Of a stretch of 8,497 bases of DNA, positions 1-6,370 are shown one piece after another. This stretch comes from Candidatus Nitrosomarinus sp. Its GTDB lineage: Archaea; Thermoproteota; Nitrososphaeria; Nitrososphaerales; Nitrosopumilaceae. The DNA lies in NCBI GenBank assembly GCA_003702465.1, contig REGF01000002.1:1-8497 (forward strand), read 5' to 3'. A program made the position numbers and the translations under genes. The notes under the pieces were generated by a model, which was not told where the DNA came from, searched no databases, and saw only the letters and a list, made by a program, of their open reading frames with translations. Positions within the stretch are counted from its first letter, which is position 1. Each line of letters opens with the position of its first letter.

Positions 1-566
1 AATGCATTAGCTCCAAAATGTCTAGTGTGATTATGATTTTGAAATATTGGATACATACGTTGCATTAATTCATTTGAACCACCAGATGTGTTAATTCCCA
101 CAATTTTGTAAATTGGTTCTTTTTGTTGAACTTTGATCTGTTTATCATTCAAAAATGAACCCTTATCTTTTGTAGCCCAATACATATCACCATTTGTTAA
201 ATCTGTAATCACACCATCAGTGATTGAACTAAGTTTATTTTCTGTTGCAAATGCTAATGAGCTACAAAAAAATGGAACACCTCTTACTGCGTTTGCTGAA
301 CCATCAATTGCATCCATTATTACAAATCCCTTAGGTTTGTCTGATAATTCTACTCTACCACATTCTTCACCTAAAACAACGCATTCAAAATCAATTTCTT
401 TTAGATAATCTAATACAGTTTGTTCAGCAGTAATGTCGATATTTCTTGAAATATCTCCTCCCGCACCTACTCCAAAATCTCCTGCAGCATCTTCAGTTCC
501 TGCAAGATCTTTTACATTTTTATAAATTCGATTTGATGCCTCACGGAGAATTTCTATAACTTCCAC
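1..566 (-). CDS. Archaeal inositol monophosphatase / fructose-1,6-bisphosphatase family protein (partial, C-terminus beyond the window)
   Basis: This is a Mg2+-dependent sugar/inositol phosphatase. Archaeal members of the family often hydrolyse both inositol-1-phosphate and fructose-1,6-bisphosphate, linking it to gluconeogenesis and inositol synthesis in the cytoplasm. I translated the minus strand by hand: 188 codons are present and the frame stays open to the left edge. Visible motifs are a GGDISRNID segment (about residues 36-44), the metal-binding GEE (66-68), the core metal/phosphate motif DAIDGSANAVRG (85-96; family consensus DPIDGTxN) followed by VPFF, and the start of the second family motif, RHFGANA, at the edge. 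The GTG at 566 is preferred because the family alignment begins there and a TATA-like element lies about 27 bp upstream. The in-frame ATG at 623 would add 19 basic residues and has no AT-rich box at the right distance. The gene is divergent from the 650-1771 gene. Which substrate it prefers cannot be read from the sequence. Confidence 0.85.
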   Translation of the reverse strand, partial: MEVIEILREASNRIYKNVKDLAGTEDAAGDFGVGAGGDISRNIDITAEQTVLDYLKEIDFECVVLGEECGRVELSDKPKGFVIMDAIDGSANAVRGVPFFCSSLAFATENKLSSITDGVITDLTNGDMYWATKDKGSFLNDKQIKVQQKEPIYKIVGINTSGGSNELMQRMYPIFQNHNHTRHFGANA

Positions 567-588
567 AAACAATAATTTTTTGTATCGT

Positions 589-596
589 AATTTAAG
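589..596 (-). promoter_or_regulatory. Putative TATA box for the phosphatase gene
   Basis: Read on the minus strand, this is TTAAATTA, centred about 27 bp before the GTG at 566. That is the archaeal TATA-to-TSS distance, so a leaderless transcript starting at or next to the GTG is predicted. No BRE could be confirmed and the surroundings are generally AT-rich, so this is a weak call. Confidence 0.35.
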
Positions 597-621
597 TGAA
601 GAAAATTTTTGTTTTGAAAGC

Positions 622-629
622 ATAAATAA
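622..629 (+). promoter_or_regulatory. Putative TATA box for the 650-3245 gene cluster
   Basis: ATAAATAA on the plus strand is centred about 25 bp before the GTG at 650. This spacing predicts a leaderless mRNA beginning at GTG 650 and argues against GTG 644 as the start. It would drive the three-gene cluster containing rfcL. Confidence 0.4.
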
Positions 630-649
630 CAACACATTGAATTGTGTAT

Positions 650-1771
650 GTGAGTGGAAAAGACGAATCAATTTTTAGTAAAAGTGCTCTAATGGGAACA
701 AAGCCAGGAAAACAAATCATTAAACAAGGTTTATTCAAATCAAAAGGATTCAAATTATTCAATCAATACAAACAAGAGGCTGAAGATTCATTTCCTGCAT
801 TTGCTCAAAGATTTGCAAAAAATCTATTTGAACAAATTAACGCTGATCAATCTCCAAATACAACACAACAGCAATTTGCTGAAGAAGTAGGTTCAACTGA
901 AATTATTTTAAATGCATCTGAAATTGAGCCTATAAAATCTAAATTACAAGATTTTGATACATTACATGATAGAGTACTTAGAATTTTGAATTCTAATTTT
1001 GTCAAAATGACATTTCCTGTTTTTAATGGTCTTTTTGATGCATCTACAGATTATTTCAAAGATGATAAAACTACTACAATGAGAGAAGATATTGTTGACG
1101 GTCACATTATTGCAATTGATCTTAGTGAACCTATGGATAGAATTGTAGACAAAGATGAAGATTTGGAATACCTCGATGATTACAAGTTGATGAATCCCTA
1201 TATCTTGAAACTTGCAAGAGAAAAAATTTCAAAAGGTGGTGAGGATGTGCTTAAAGAATTTGAAGAAGGTTTCAAACAAGCTAGAATTGGACAATATCTT
1301 GATACAAAACTAAAAGATAAACCCACAGAAATTACTGAAGAAGAATTAATTGAAAGCTACAAAAAATATCGTTCTGTAATGGGAACTGCTGGTAGAAATA
1401 TGGCTTTGAATCGTGCACCTTTAGCTGATATTTTTTACACTGGAATGGCAAAAGCTGCTGAATGTGTTGGATGTGGAAATGAGATTGAAGATAGTATTAG
1501 AGATAGAGCTGCAAAAATTCCTTCATGGCCATTATTCTATTCATTAAAAATGAATGATGCAAAGAATGGATTTGAAGAAACAATGAAACATAGTGAATCA
1601 TATTTGAGTGAAGCTAGAGATGCATTAGAAAAATTACCTGATAATTTCTCACATACTAAGTTCTTGGAATTCCTATTTCTTACTGTAGAACATTATAATC
1701 AATTCTGGTATAAGAAATTACAAGAAGAAAACATCTGGTCAGATCTTAACAAAAATCTTCCAACTAAGTGA
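650..1771 (+). CDS. Conserved-looking hypothetical protein with a CxxC motif, coupled to rfcL
   Basis: I do not recognise this 373-residue protein. It is soluble-looking, with no signal peptide or membrane segment, and rich in Glu/Lys stretches typical of alpha-helices. The N-terminus is basic (residues 1-40 carry many Lys), the middle is acidic (around DKDEDLEYLDD), and there is one C-V-G-C pair (C272 and C275) within AAECVGCGNEIEDSIRDR. That lone pair could be half of a metal site or a redox pair. The start is GTG 650; GTG 644 in the same frame is also possible, and an in-frame stop at 638-640 rules out anything further upstream. The stop codon at 1769-1771 lies only 8 bases before the ATG of rfcL and overlaps an alternative GTG start by 4 bases, so the two are almost certainly co-transcribed. 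A role near DNA replication or repair is inferred from context alone. Confidence 0.8.
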   Translation: MSGKDESIFSKSALMGTKPGKQIIKQGLFKSKGFKLFNQYKQEAEDSFPAFAQRFAKNLFEQINADQSPNTTQQQFAEEVGSTEIILNASEIEPIKSKLQDFDTLHDRVLRILNSNFVKMTFPVFNGLFDASTDYFKDDKTTTMREDIVDGHIIAIDLSEPMDRIVDKDEDLEYLDDYKLMNPYILKLAREKISKGGEDVLKEFEEGFKQARIGQYLDTKLKDKPTEITEEELIESYKKYRSVMGTAGRNMALNRAPLADIFYTGMAKAAECVGCGNEIEDSIRDRAAKIPSWPLFYSLKMNDAKNGFEETMKHSESYLSEARDALEKLPDNFSHTKFLEFLFLTVEHYNQFWYKKLQEENIWSDLNKNLPTK

Positions 1772-1772
1772 T
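1768..1772 (+). promoter_or_regulatory. Shine-Dalgarno core GTGAT overlapping the upstream stop codon, before rfcL
   Basis: GTGAT matches part of the archaeal SD consensus AGGAGGTGATC. It ends 7 bases before ATG 1780 and contains the TGA stop of the preceding gene. This favours ATG 1780 over GTG 1768 as the rfcL start and suggests translational coupling. Confidence 0.4.
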
Positions 1773-1779
1773 AAAATTG

Positions 1780-2937
1780 ATGTGGTCTGAAAAATATCGA
1801 CCTCAGAAAATTTCTGACATGGTCGGTAATGAAGAATCTCGTTCAGCTGTTATTGAGTGGTTAGCAAAATGGAAAAAAGGAAAAAAACCTCTTTTGATAG
1901 TTGGACCTCCAGGAATTGGTAAAACTACAATTGCATATCTGTTGGCTAAGCAATTTAGCTATGATATGATTGGTCTAAATGCCAGTGATGTACGAAGTAA
2001 ATCTAGAATAAATGAAATTTTGACTCCTGTATTAGGTAATGTGAGTGTTTTAGGAAGCCCAATGATCTTTGTTGATGAAGTTGATGGAATTCACGGTCGT
2101 GGAGATTATGGTGGTGCTTCAGCACTTGTTGATATTCTAAAAAAACCAAATGTACCAATTTTACTAGCAGCAAATTATGATGATTCCGATAAAATGAAAA
2201 GTATCAAAAAAGTAGTTACGACAATTTCATTCAAAAAAATTCCACCACGATTATTGGGTGTTTATTTGGATAATATCTTAAAAAAAGAAAATGAGAAACT
2301 AAGTCCTGGTTCATTAATCAAAGTTATAGATAAATCAAATGGAGATATTCGTTCAATGATAAATCTAACTCAATCTCTAATAACTGGATTTAATCCACCT
2401 ACTGAATCAGTTTTTGAAGATATTAATGTTGAAGATGGGATTAATGCATTTTTCAAAGCAAATTCGATTGAAGAAGCTCGAAGTGTTTTATATTCAATCC
2501 AAATTGATCCAAGAGAAAAAATTAATGCATTTTATTCAAGTATTATTACTAGTGAATTAGATAGCGATTCTCTTGCAAAATATTTAGAAATTATTTCTGA
2601 TGCTGATATGTTATTTGGAAAAATTATGAAAACTCAAAATTGGAGATTACTACGTTATCTAAATGATATTTTGATTAATTTATATCAAAAAGATGATAGG
2701 ATTAGATATTCAAAATATAATTTGTCTTGGCCTGTACTTAATAGAATTCGTTGGGATGGTGCAAAAATTAAATCATTATCTTCAGTAATGTCTAAAAAAT
2801 TACATCTATCTTCAAGTGCATTCGTTACATTATGCTTACCATATGTTTTATTTTGTATAAAAAATAAAACACTGGAATTAGAATTAGAAGAAACTTTTGG
2901 TGATATCATTGATAAGGAGATTGAAATGTTACAATGA
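1780..2937 (+). CDS. rfcL: Replication factor C large subunit (clamp loader ATPase)
   Basis: RFC-L is the AAA+ large subunit of the archaeal clamp loader. With small subunits encoded elsewhere, it opens PCNA and loads it on primer-template DNA during replication and repair. Counted from ATG 1780 (385 aa), the sequence shows the N-terminal RFC box WSEKYRP, Walker A GPPGIGKT at 42-49, Walker B IFVDEVDG at 96-103, sensor 1 LAANYDD near 129-135, and sensor 2 GDIRSMIN near 188-195. An alpha-helical collar domain follows. GTG 1768 would add four residues and give a 4-base overlap with the upstream gene; ATG 1780 gives the usual family start and has an SD-like GTGAT. The C-terminus ends in GDIIDKEIEMLQ, without the Lys-rich tail and PCNA-binding QxxLxxFF box found in many archaeal RFC-L proteins, so it is at the short end for the family. 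Its stop overlaps the next gene by 4 bases (ATGA). Confidence 0.95.
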   Translation: MWSEKYRPQKISDMVGNEESRSAVIEWLAKWKKGKKPLLIVGPPGIGKTTIAYLLAKQFSYDMIGLNASDVRSKSRINEILTPVLGNVSVLGSPMIFVDEVDGIHGRGDYGGASALVDILKKPNVPILLAANYDDSDKMKSIKKVVTTISFKKIPPRLLGVYLDNILKKENEKLSPGSLIKVIDKSNGDIRSMINLTQSLITGFNPPTESVFEDINVEDGINAFFKANSIEEARSVLYSIQIDPREKINAFYSSIITSELDSDSLAKYLEIISDADMLFGKIMKTQNWRLLRYLNDILINLYQKDDRIRYSKYNLSWPVLNRIRWDGAKIKSLSSVMSKKLHLSSSAFVTLCLPYVLFCIKNKTLELELEETFGDIIDKEIEMLQ

Positions 2938-3245
2938 GCTGGATAAAAATTCCAATGAAATTTCCTGGAACTTGTATTATCTGTAATGAAAAAATTGAAA
3001 TCAATGAAATTGGATTATGGTCAAAAGGTGTTGGAGTAAAACATGAAAAATGTGCAGAAACTAATGAATTACAATGTATTGTATGTGGTTCTCCTGCTGG
3101 GTGTTCTCAATGTGAATTTCAAGATATTTGTGATCTTTCTAATGTTTCACAATATTGTATTTGCAAGAAATGTAGTGATGAAAAGAATGCTTTTGATGCC
3201 TATCAAAAATCATCTCATAAAAAATTCCCAATAATTAATTCTTAA
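2934..3245 (+). CDS. Small cysteine-rich putative metal-binding protein
   Basis: This 103-aa protein has no function I can name. It holds 11 cysteines in two groups. The first is C14-x2-C17 followed by H37-x2-C40, with a Gly/Lys-rich KGVGVKHEKC ending; this pattern suits a treble-clef-like zinc finger. The second is C48-x2-C51, C57-x2-C60, C66, then C75-x-C77-x2-C80, enough for two zinc ions or possibly an iron-sulfur cluster. The tail after residue 80 is polar and short. There is no membrane segment or signal peptide. The ATG overlaps the rfcL stop (ATGA), and a GGAG lies at 2915-2918, rather far upstream for an SD, so translation is probably coupled to rfcL. A nucleic-acid or protein-binding role near the clamp loader is an inference from position. 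It appears to be the last gene of the cluster. Confidence 0.8.
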   Translation: MSWIKIPMKFPGTCIICNEKIEINEIGLWSKGVGVKHEKCAETNELQCIVCGSPAGCSQCEFQDICDLSNVSQYCICKKCSDEKNAFDAYQKSSHKKFPIINS

Positions 3246-3248
3246 GAA

Positions 3249-3280
3249 TTTTCACCCAAAATGAGTATTTTTCACTTTTA
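3249..3280 (+). terminator. Possible T-rich transcription terminator after the rfcL cluster
   Basis: Short T-runs (TTTT at 3249-3252, a longer run around 3268-3272, and TTTT near 3276-3279) follow the stop of the cysteine-rich gene without a hairpin. Archaeal RNA polymerase commonly stops at such oligo-T stretches. The next gene has its own TATA box, which supports a transcription-unit boundary here. Confidence 0.35.
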
Positions 3281-3289
3281 CAAATTAGA

Positions 3290-3298
3290 TTAATATAT
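3290..3298 (+). promoter_or_regulatory. TATA box of the acyl-CoA carboxylase operon
   Basis: The sequence TTAATATAT is centred about 28 bp before ATG 3324, matching archaeal promoter geometry for a leaderless or nearly leaderless mRNA. No SD sequence is visible just upstream of the ATG, consistent with leaderless initiation. The element likely drives all three carboxylase genes. Confidence 0.6.
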
Positions 3299-3323
3299 GA
3301 AAACCATTGACTGAAATCAAAAT

Positions 3324-4871
3324 ATGCATTCTGAAAAGATCGCTGAATTCACAAAAAACAAAAACACTGCATTAGAAGGCGGTGGTCAAGAGCGTATTAC
3401 TTCTCAACATGAAAAAGGAAAGTTAACTGCTCGTGAAAGAATTGATCTATTGCTAGATGAAGGCACTTTTGTTGAAGTCGATCCTATGACTACTCATCAT
3501 TATTATGAATATGATATGCAGAAAAAGAAATTTTTTACTGATGGTGTGGTAGGTGGATATGGAAATGTTTCAGGTCGTCAAATCTTTGTTTTTGCATATG
3601 ATTTCACTGTATTAGGTGGAACACTTAGTCAAATGGGAGCTAAAAAAATTACTAAATTAATGGATCATGCAGTTAGAACTGGATGTCCAATTATTGGAAT
3701 TATGGATTCTGGTGGTGCTAGAATTCAAGAAGGAATTATGAGTTTAGATGGATTTGCAGATATATTTTATCACAATCAATTAGCCTCTGGAGTAGTTCCA
3801 CAAATTACTGCAAGTGTTGGACCATCTGCAGGTGGTTCTGTATATTCTCCTGCAATGACTGATTTTGTTATTATGGTAGAAAAAATTGGAAGTATGTTTG
3901 TTACTGGTCCTGATGTTGTAAAAACTGTATTAGGAGAAGAAATTTCTTTTGAAGATCTTGGTGGAGCAAACACTCATGGAACAAAAAGTGGTGTTGCACA
4001 TTTTGTTGCTGAAAATGAATACGAATGTATGGATTACATTAAAAAATTAATTTCATTTTTGCCTCAAAATAATACTGAACAACCACCTAAAGTTTCAAAT
4101 GATGATGATCCAAATAGATTGGATAATAATTTAATCAATATCATGCCAGAGAATCCTTTACAACCATATGACATGAAAGAAATTATTAATTCAATTGTTG
4201 ACAATCATGAATTTTTCGAAGTCCATGAATTATTTGCACCAAATATTGTAGTTGGATATGGTAGACTAAATGGTAACGTTGTTGGTATTGTAGCTAATCA
4301 ACCAATGCATCTTGCTGGTGCATTAGATATTGATTCATCCAACAAAGCTTCACGTTTTATCAGATTCTGTGATTCATTTAATATTCCAATAATTACTTTA
4401 GTAGATACACCAGGTTACATGCCAGGTTCCAATCAAGAACACAATGGAATCATTAGACATGGAAGTAAATTGCTTTACGCATATTGTGAAGCAACTGTTC
4501 CACGAATCACATTGGTAATTGGTAAAGCATATGGTGGTGCATACATTGCAATGGGAAGTAAAAATCTTAGAACTGATATTAACTATGCATGGCCTACAGC
4601 CAAATGTGCTGTTTTGGGTGGTGAAGCAGCTGTAAAAATTATGAATAGAAAAGATCTTGCTGCTTCAGATGATCCTGAATCTCTTAAAAAACAATTAGTA
4701 GATGAATTTGCTGAAAAATTCGAAAATCCTTATGTCGCTGCATCTCATGGAACAGTTGATAATGTAATTAATCCTGCTGAAACCAGACCTATGTTGATTA
4801 AAGCATTAGAAATGCTTGCAAATAAAAGAGAAAAACAATTGCCTAGAAAACATGGAAATATTAACTTGTGA
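3324..4871 (+). CDS. Acetyl-CoA/propionyl-CoA carboxylase, carboxyltransferase (beta) subunit
   Basis: This subunit moves the carboxyl group from carboxybiotin to acetyl-CoA or propionyl-CoA, the two carboxylations of the 3-hydroxypropionate/4-hydroxybutyrate cycle in ammonia-oxidising archaea. At 515 aa it is full length for the PccB/AccD5 family and ends in the typical KHGNINL. Both crotonase-fold halves are present: N-half oxyanion-hole motif GGARIQEG at 130-137 with GPSAGGSVYSPA downstream, and C-half motifs DTPGYMPGSNQEH, GKAYGGAYIAMGSK (400-413) and AWPTAKCAVLGGEAA. Residue 408 (the I of GGAYI) aligns with the position that is Asp in propionyl-CoA-specific PccB and Ile in the broader Streptomyces AccB, suggesting dual substrate use. 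ATG 3324 sits correctly behind the TATA box. The next gene starts 6 bases after this stop. Methylmalonyl-CoA decarboxylase subunits are related, but the neighbouring biotin carboxylase argues for a carboxylase. Confidence 0.95.
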   Translation: MHSEKIAEFTKNKNTALEGGGQERITSQHEKGKLTARERIDLLLDEGTFVEVDPMTTHHYYEYDMQKKKFFTDGVVGGYGNVSGRQIFVFAYDFTVLGGTLSQMGAKKITKLMDHAVRTGCPIIGIMDSGGARIQEGIMSLDGFADIFYHNQLASGVVPQITASVGPSAGGSVYSPAMTDFVIMVEKIGSMFVTGPDVVKTVLGEEISFEDLGGANTHGTKSGVAHFVAENEYECMDYIKKLISFLPQNNTEQPPKVSNDDDPNRLDNNLINIMPENPLQPYDMKEIINSIVDNHEFFEVHELFAPNIVVGYGRLNGNVVGIVANQPMHLAGALDIDSSNKASRFIRFCDSFNIPIITLVDTPGYMPGSNQEHNGIIRHGSKLLYAYCEATVPRITLVIGKAYGGAYIAMGSKNLRTDINYAWPTAKCAVLGGEAAVKIMNRKDLAASDDPESLKKQLVDEFAEKFENPYVAASHGTVDNVINPAETRPMLIKALEMLANKREKQLPRKHGNINL

Positions 4872-4872
4872 T
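4868..4872 (+). promoter_or_regulatory. Shine-Dalgarno core GTGAT overlapping the carboxyltransferase stop codon
   Basis: GTGAT, containing the TGA stop of the upstream gene, lies 5 bases before ATG 4878. It matches the archaeal SD core and is the reason for preferring ATG 4878 to TTG 4872. Confidence 0.45.
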
Positions 4873-4877
4873 TGAAG

Positions 4878-6365
4878 ATGATTGAGAAAGTACTTATCGC
4901 TAACAGAGGAGAAATTGCTCTACGTGTTATTAGAACTTGTAAAGCACTTGGAATCAAAACAGTTGCTGTATATTCTGATGAAGATACAAATTCATTACAT
5001 GTAAAACAAGCATCTGAAGCATACCATATTGGTGAAGCAGCACCTGCTAAATCCTATCTTAATCAAGAAAAAATTCTAGATGTAATGTTGTCATCTGGTA
5101 CAGATGCTGTACATCCTGGATATGGTTTCCTTTCAGAAAATGATGATTTTGCTAGATTATGTGAGAAAAATAAAATTACATTTATTGGTCCATCTGCAGA
5201 TTCGATGAATCTTTGTGGTGATAAGATGGAATGTAAAGCTGCAATGTTAAAAGCTGAAGTTCCAACTGTACCTGGAAGTCCTGGTTTAGTAAAAGATGCA
5301 GATGAAGCAGAAAAAATTGCTAATGAAATTGGCTATCCTGTTTTACTCAAATCTGTTTATGGTGGCGGTGGTAGAGGAATTAGATTAGTTACTACTGATC
5401 AAGAATTGCGTGAAGGCTTTGAAACAGTTACTGGTGAATCCATAGCTGCAGTAGGAAAATCTGCAATTATTGTTGAAAAATTCTTAGAAAAAACAAGACA
5501 CATTGAATATCAAATGTGTAGAGATCATCATGGAAATACTGTACACCTCTTTGAAAGAGAATGTTCTATTCAAAGAAGAAACCAAAAACTAATTGAACAA
5601 ACTCCTTCTCCTGTTGTAGACGCTGCAAAACGTGAAGAGATAGGAGAATTAGTTGTTAAAGCAGCAAAAGCTGTAGATTATACCAATTTGGGAACAGCAG
5701 AGTTTTTGAGAGCAGATAATGGAGAATTTTATTTTATTGAAATTAATGCAAGACTCCAAGTTGAACATCCAATCAGTGAAATGGTTTCAGGATTAGATTT
5801 TGTAAAATTACAAATAGATATTGCAAATGGAGAACCACTTCCATTCAAACAAAAGGATTTACACATGAATGGCTATGCAATTGAATGTAGAATCAATGCT
5901 GAAGATACATTTTTGGACTTTGCACCATCAACTGGACCTGTTCCAGATGTAACTATTCCTGCAGGACCTAATGTTAGATGTGACACATATCTTTATCCTG
6001 GATGTACTGTTTCACCATTTTATGACTCCTTAATGGCAAAACTCTGTACATGGGGACCAACATTTGAAGAATCTAGAACTAGAATGCTTACTGCATTAAA
6101 TGACATGTATGTTCAAGGTGTAGAAACTTCAATTCCTCTTTACAAAACAATCCTTAATTCTGAAGAATATAAAAATGGAGAATTATCTACTGACTTTTTG
6201 AAACGTTATGATATGATTGATAAATTAAGTGAAGATCTTAAAAAAGAAAAAGAGAATAAAACTGAAGCTGCATTAGCCGCTGCAATTATTCATTCTGAAT
6301 ACTTTAAGAGTCAAGTACAAAGCAATTCTAACAATAGCGCAAACTGGAAAAATAAACTGGACTGA
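4878..6365 (+). CDS. Acetyl-CoA/propionyl-CoA carboxylase, biotin carboxylase (alpha) subunit
   Basis: Biotin carboxylase uses ATP and bicarbonate to carboxylate the biotin on the carrier protein encoded next. Counted from ATG 4878 (495 aa), the N-terminal domain starts IEKVLIANRGEIALRVIR and includes HPGYGFLSEN (79-88). The ATP-grasp domain has the glycine loop YGGGGRGIR (161-169), RECSIQRRNQK (227-237) and the catalytic/metal segment EINARLQVEHP (288-298), where Glu288, Asn290, Arg292 and Glu296 match the family's active-site pattern. The C-terminal domain runs to about residue 450. A further tail of about 45 residues, rich in Lys/Glu then Ser/Asn, exceeds the usual 445-450 aa of bacterial AccC. 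There is no carrier domain in this chain; it is a separate gene 5 bases downstream. TTG 4872 is an alternative start that would add two residues. A pyruvate carboxylase subunit is possible by homology alone but is disfavoured by the adjacent acyl-CoA carboxyltransferase. Confidence 0.95.
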   Translation: MIEKVLIANRGEIALRVIRTCKALGIKTVAVYSDEDTNSLHVKQASEAYHIGEAAPAKSYLNQEKILDVMLSSGTDAVHPGYGFLSENDDFARLCEKNKITFIGPSADSMNLCGDKMECKAAMLKAEVPTVPGSPGLVKDADEAEKIANEIGYPVLLKSVYGGGGRGIRLVTTDQELREGFETVTGESIAAVGKSAIIVEKFLEKTRHIEYQMCRDHHGNTVHLFERECSIQRRNQKLIEQTPSPVVDAAKREEIGELVVKAAKAVDYTNLGTAEFLRADNGEFYFIEINARLQVEHPISEMVSGLDFVKLQIDIANGEPLPFKQKDLHMNGYAIECRINAEDTFLDFAPSTGPVPDVTIPAGPNVRCDTYLYPGCTVSPFYDSLMAKLCTWGPTFEESRTRMLTALNDMYVQGVETSIPLYKTILNSEEYKNGELSTDFLKRYDMIDKLSEDLKKEKENKTEAALAAAIIHSEYFKSQVQSNSNNSANWKNKLD

Positions 6366-6370
6366 TAAAT

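Noticed and set aside
133..408. Plus-strand open frame of 91 codons
   Set aside because: It lies antisense to the well-supported phosphatase gene, whose minus-strand translation carries family motifs. Its own translation shows no motif, SD or promoter.
1..623. Phosphatase start at ATG 623
   Set aside because: It would add a 19-residue basic extension ahead of the family start and run into the divergent promoter. No TATA-like box lies about 26 bp upstream of 623, while one fits GTG 566.
2685..2909. Minus-strand open frame inside rfcL
   Set aside because: It is antisense to the RFC-L collar domain, and the composition is explained by the sense codons. There is no promoter or motif.
3043..3234. 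Second plus-strand frame inside the cysteine-rich gene
   Set aside because: The alternative frame gives a hydrophobic low-information product. The overlapping frame has an ordered cysteine pattern and a start coupled to rfcL.
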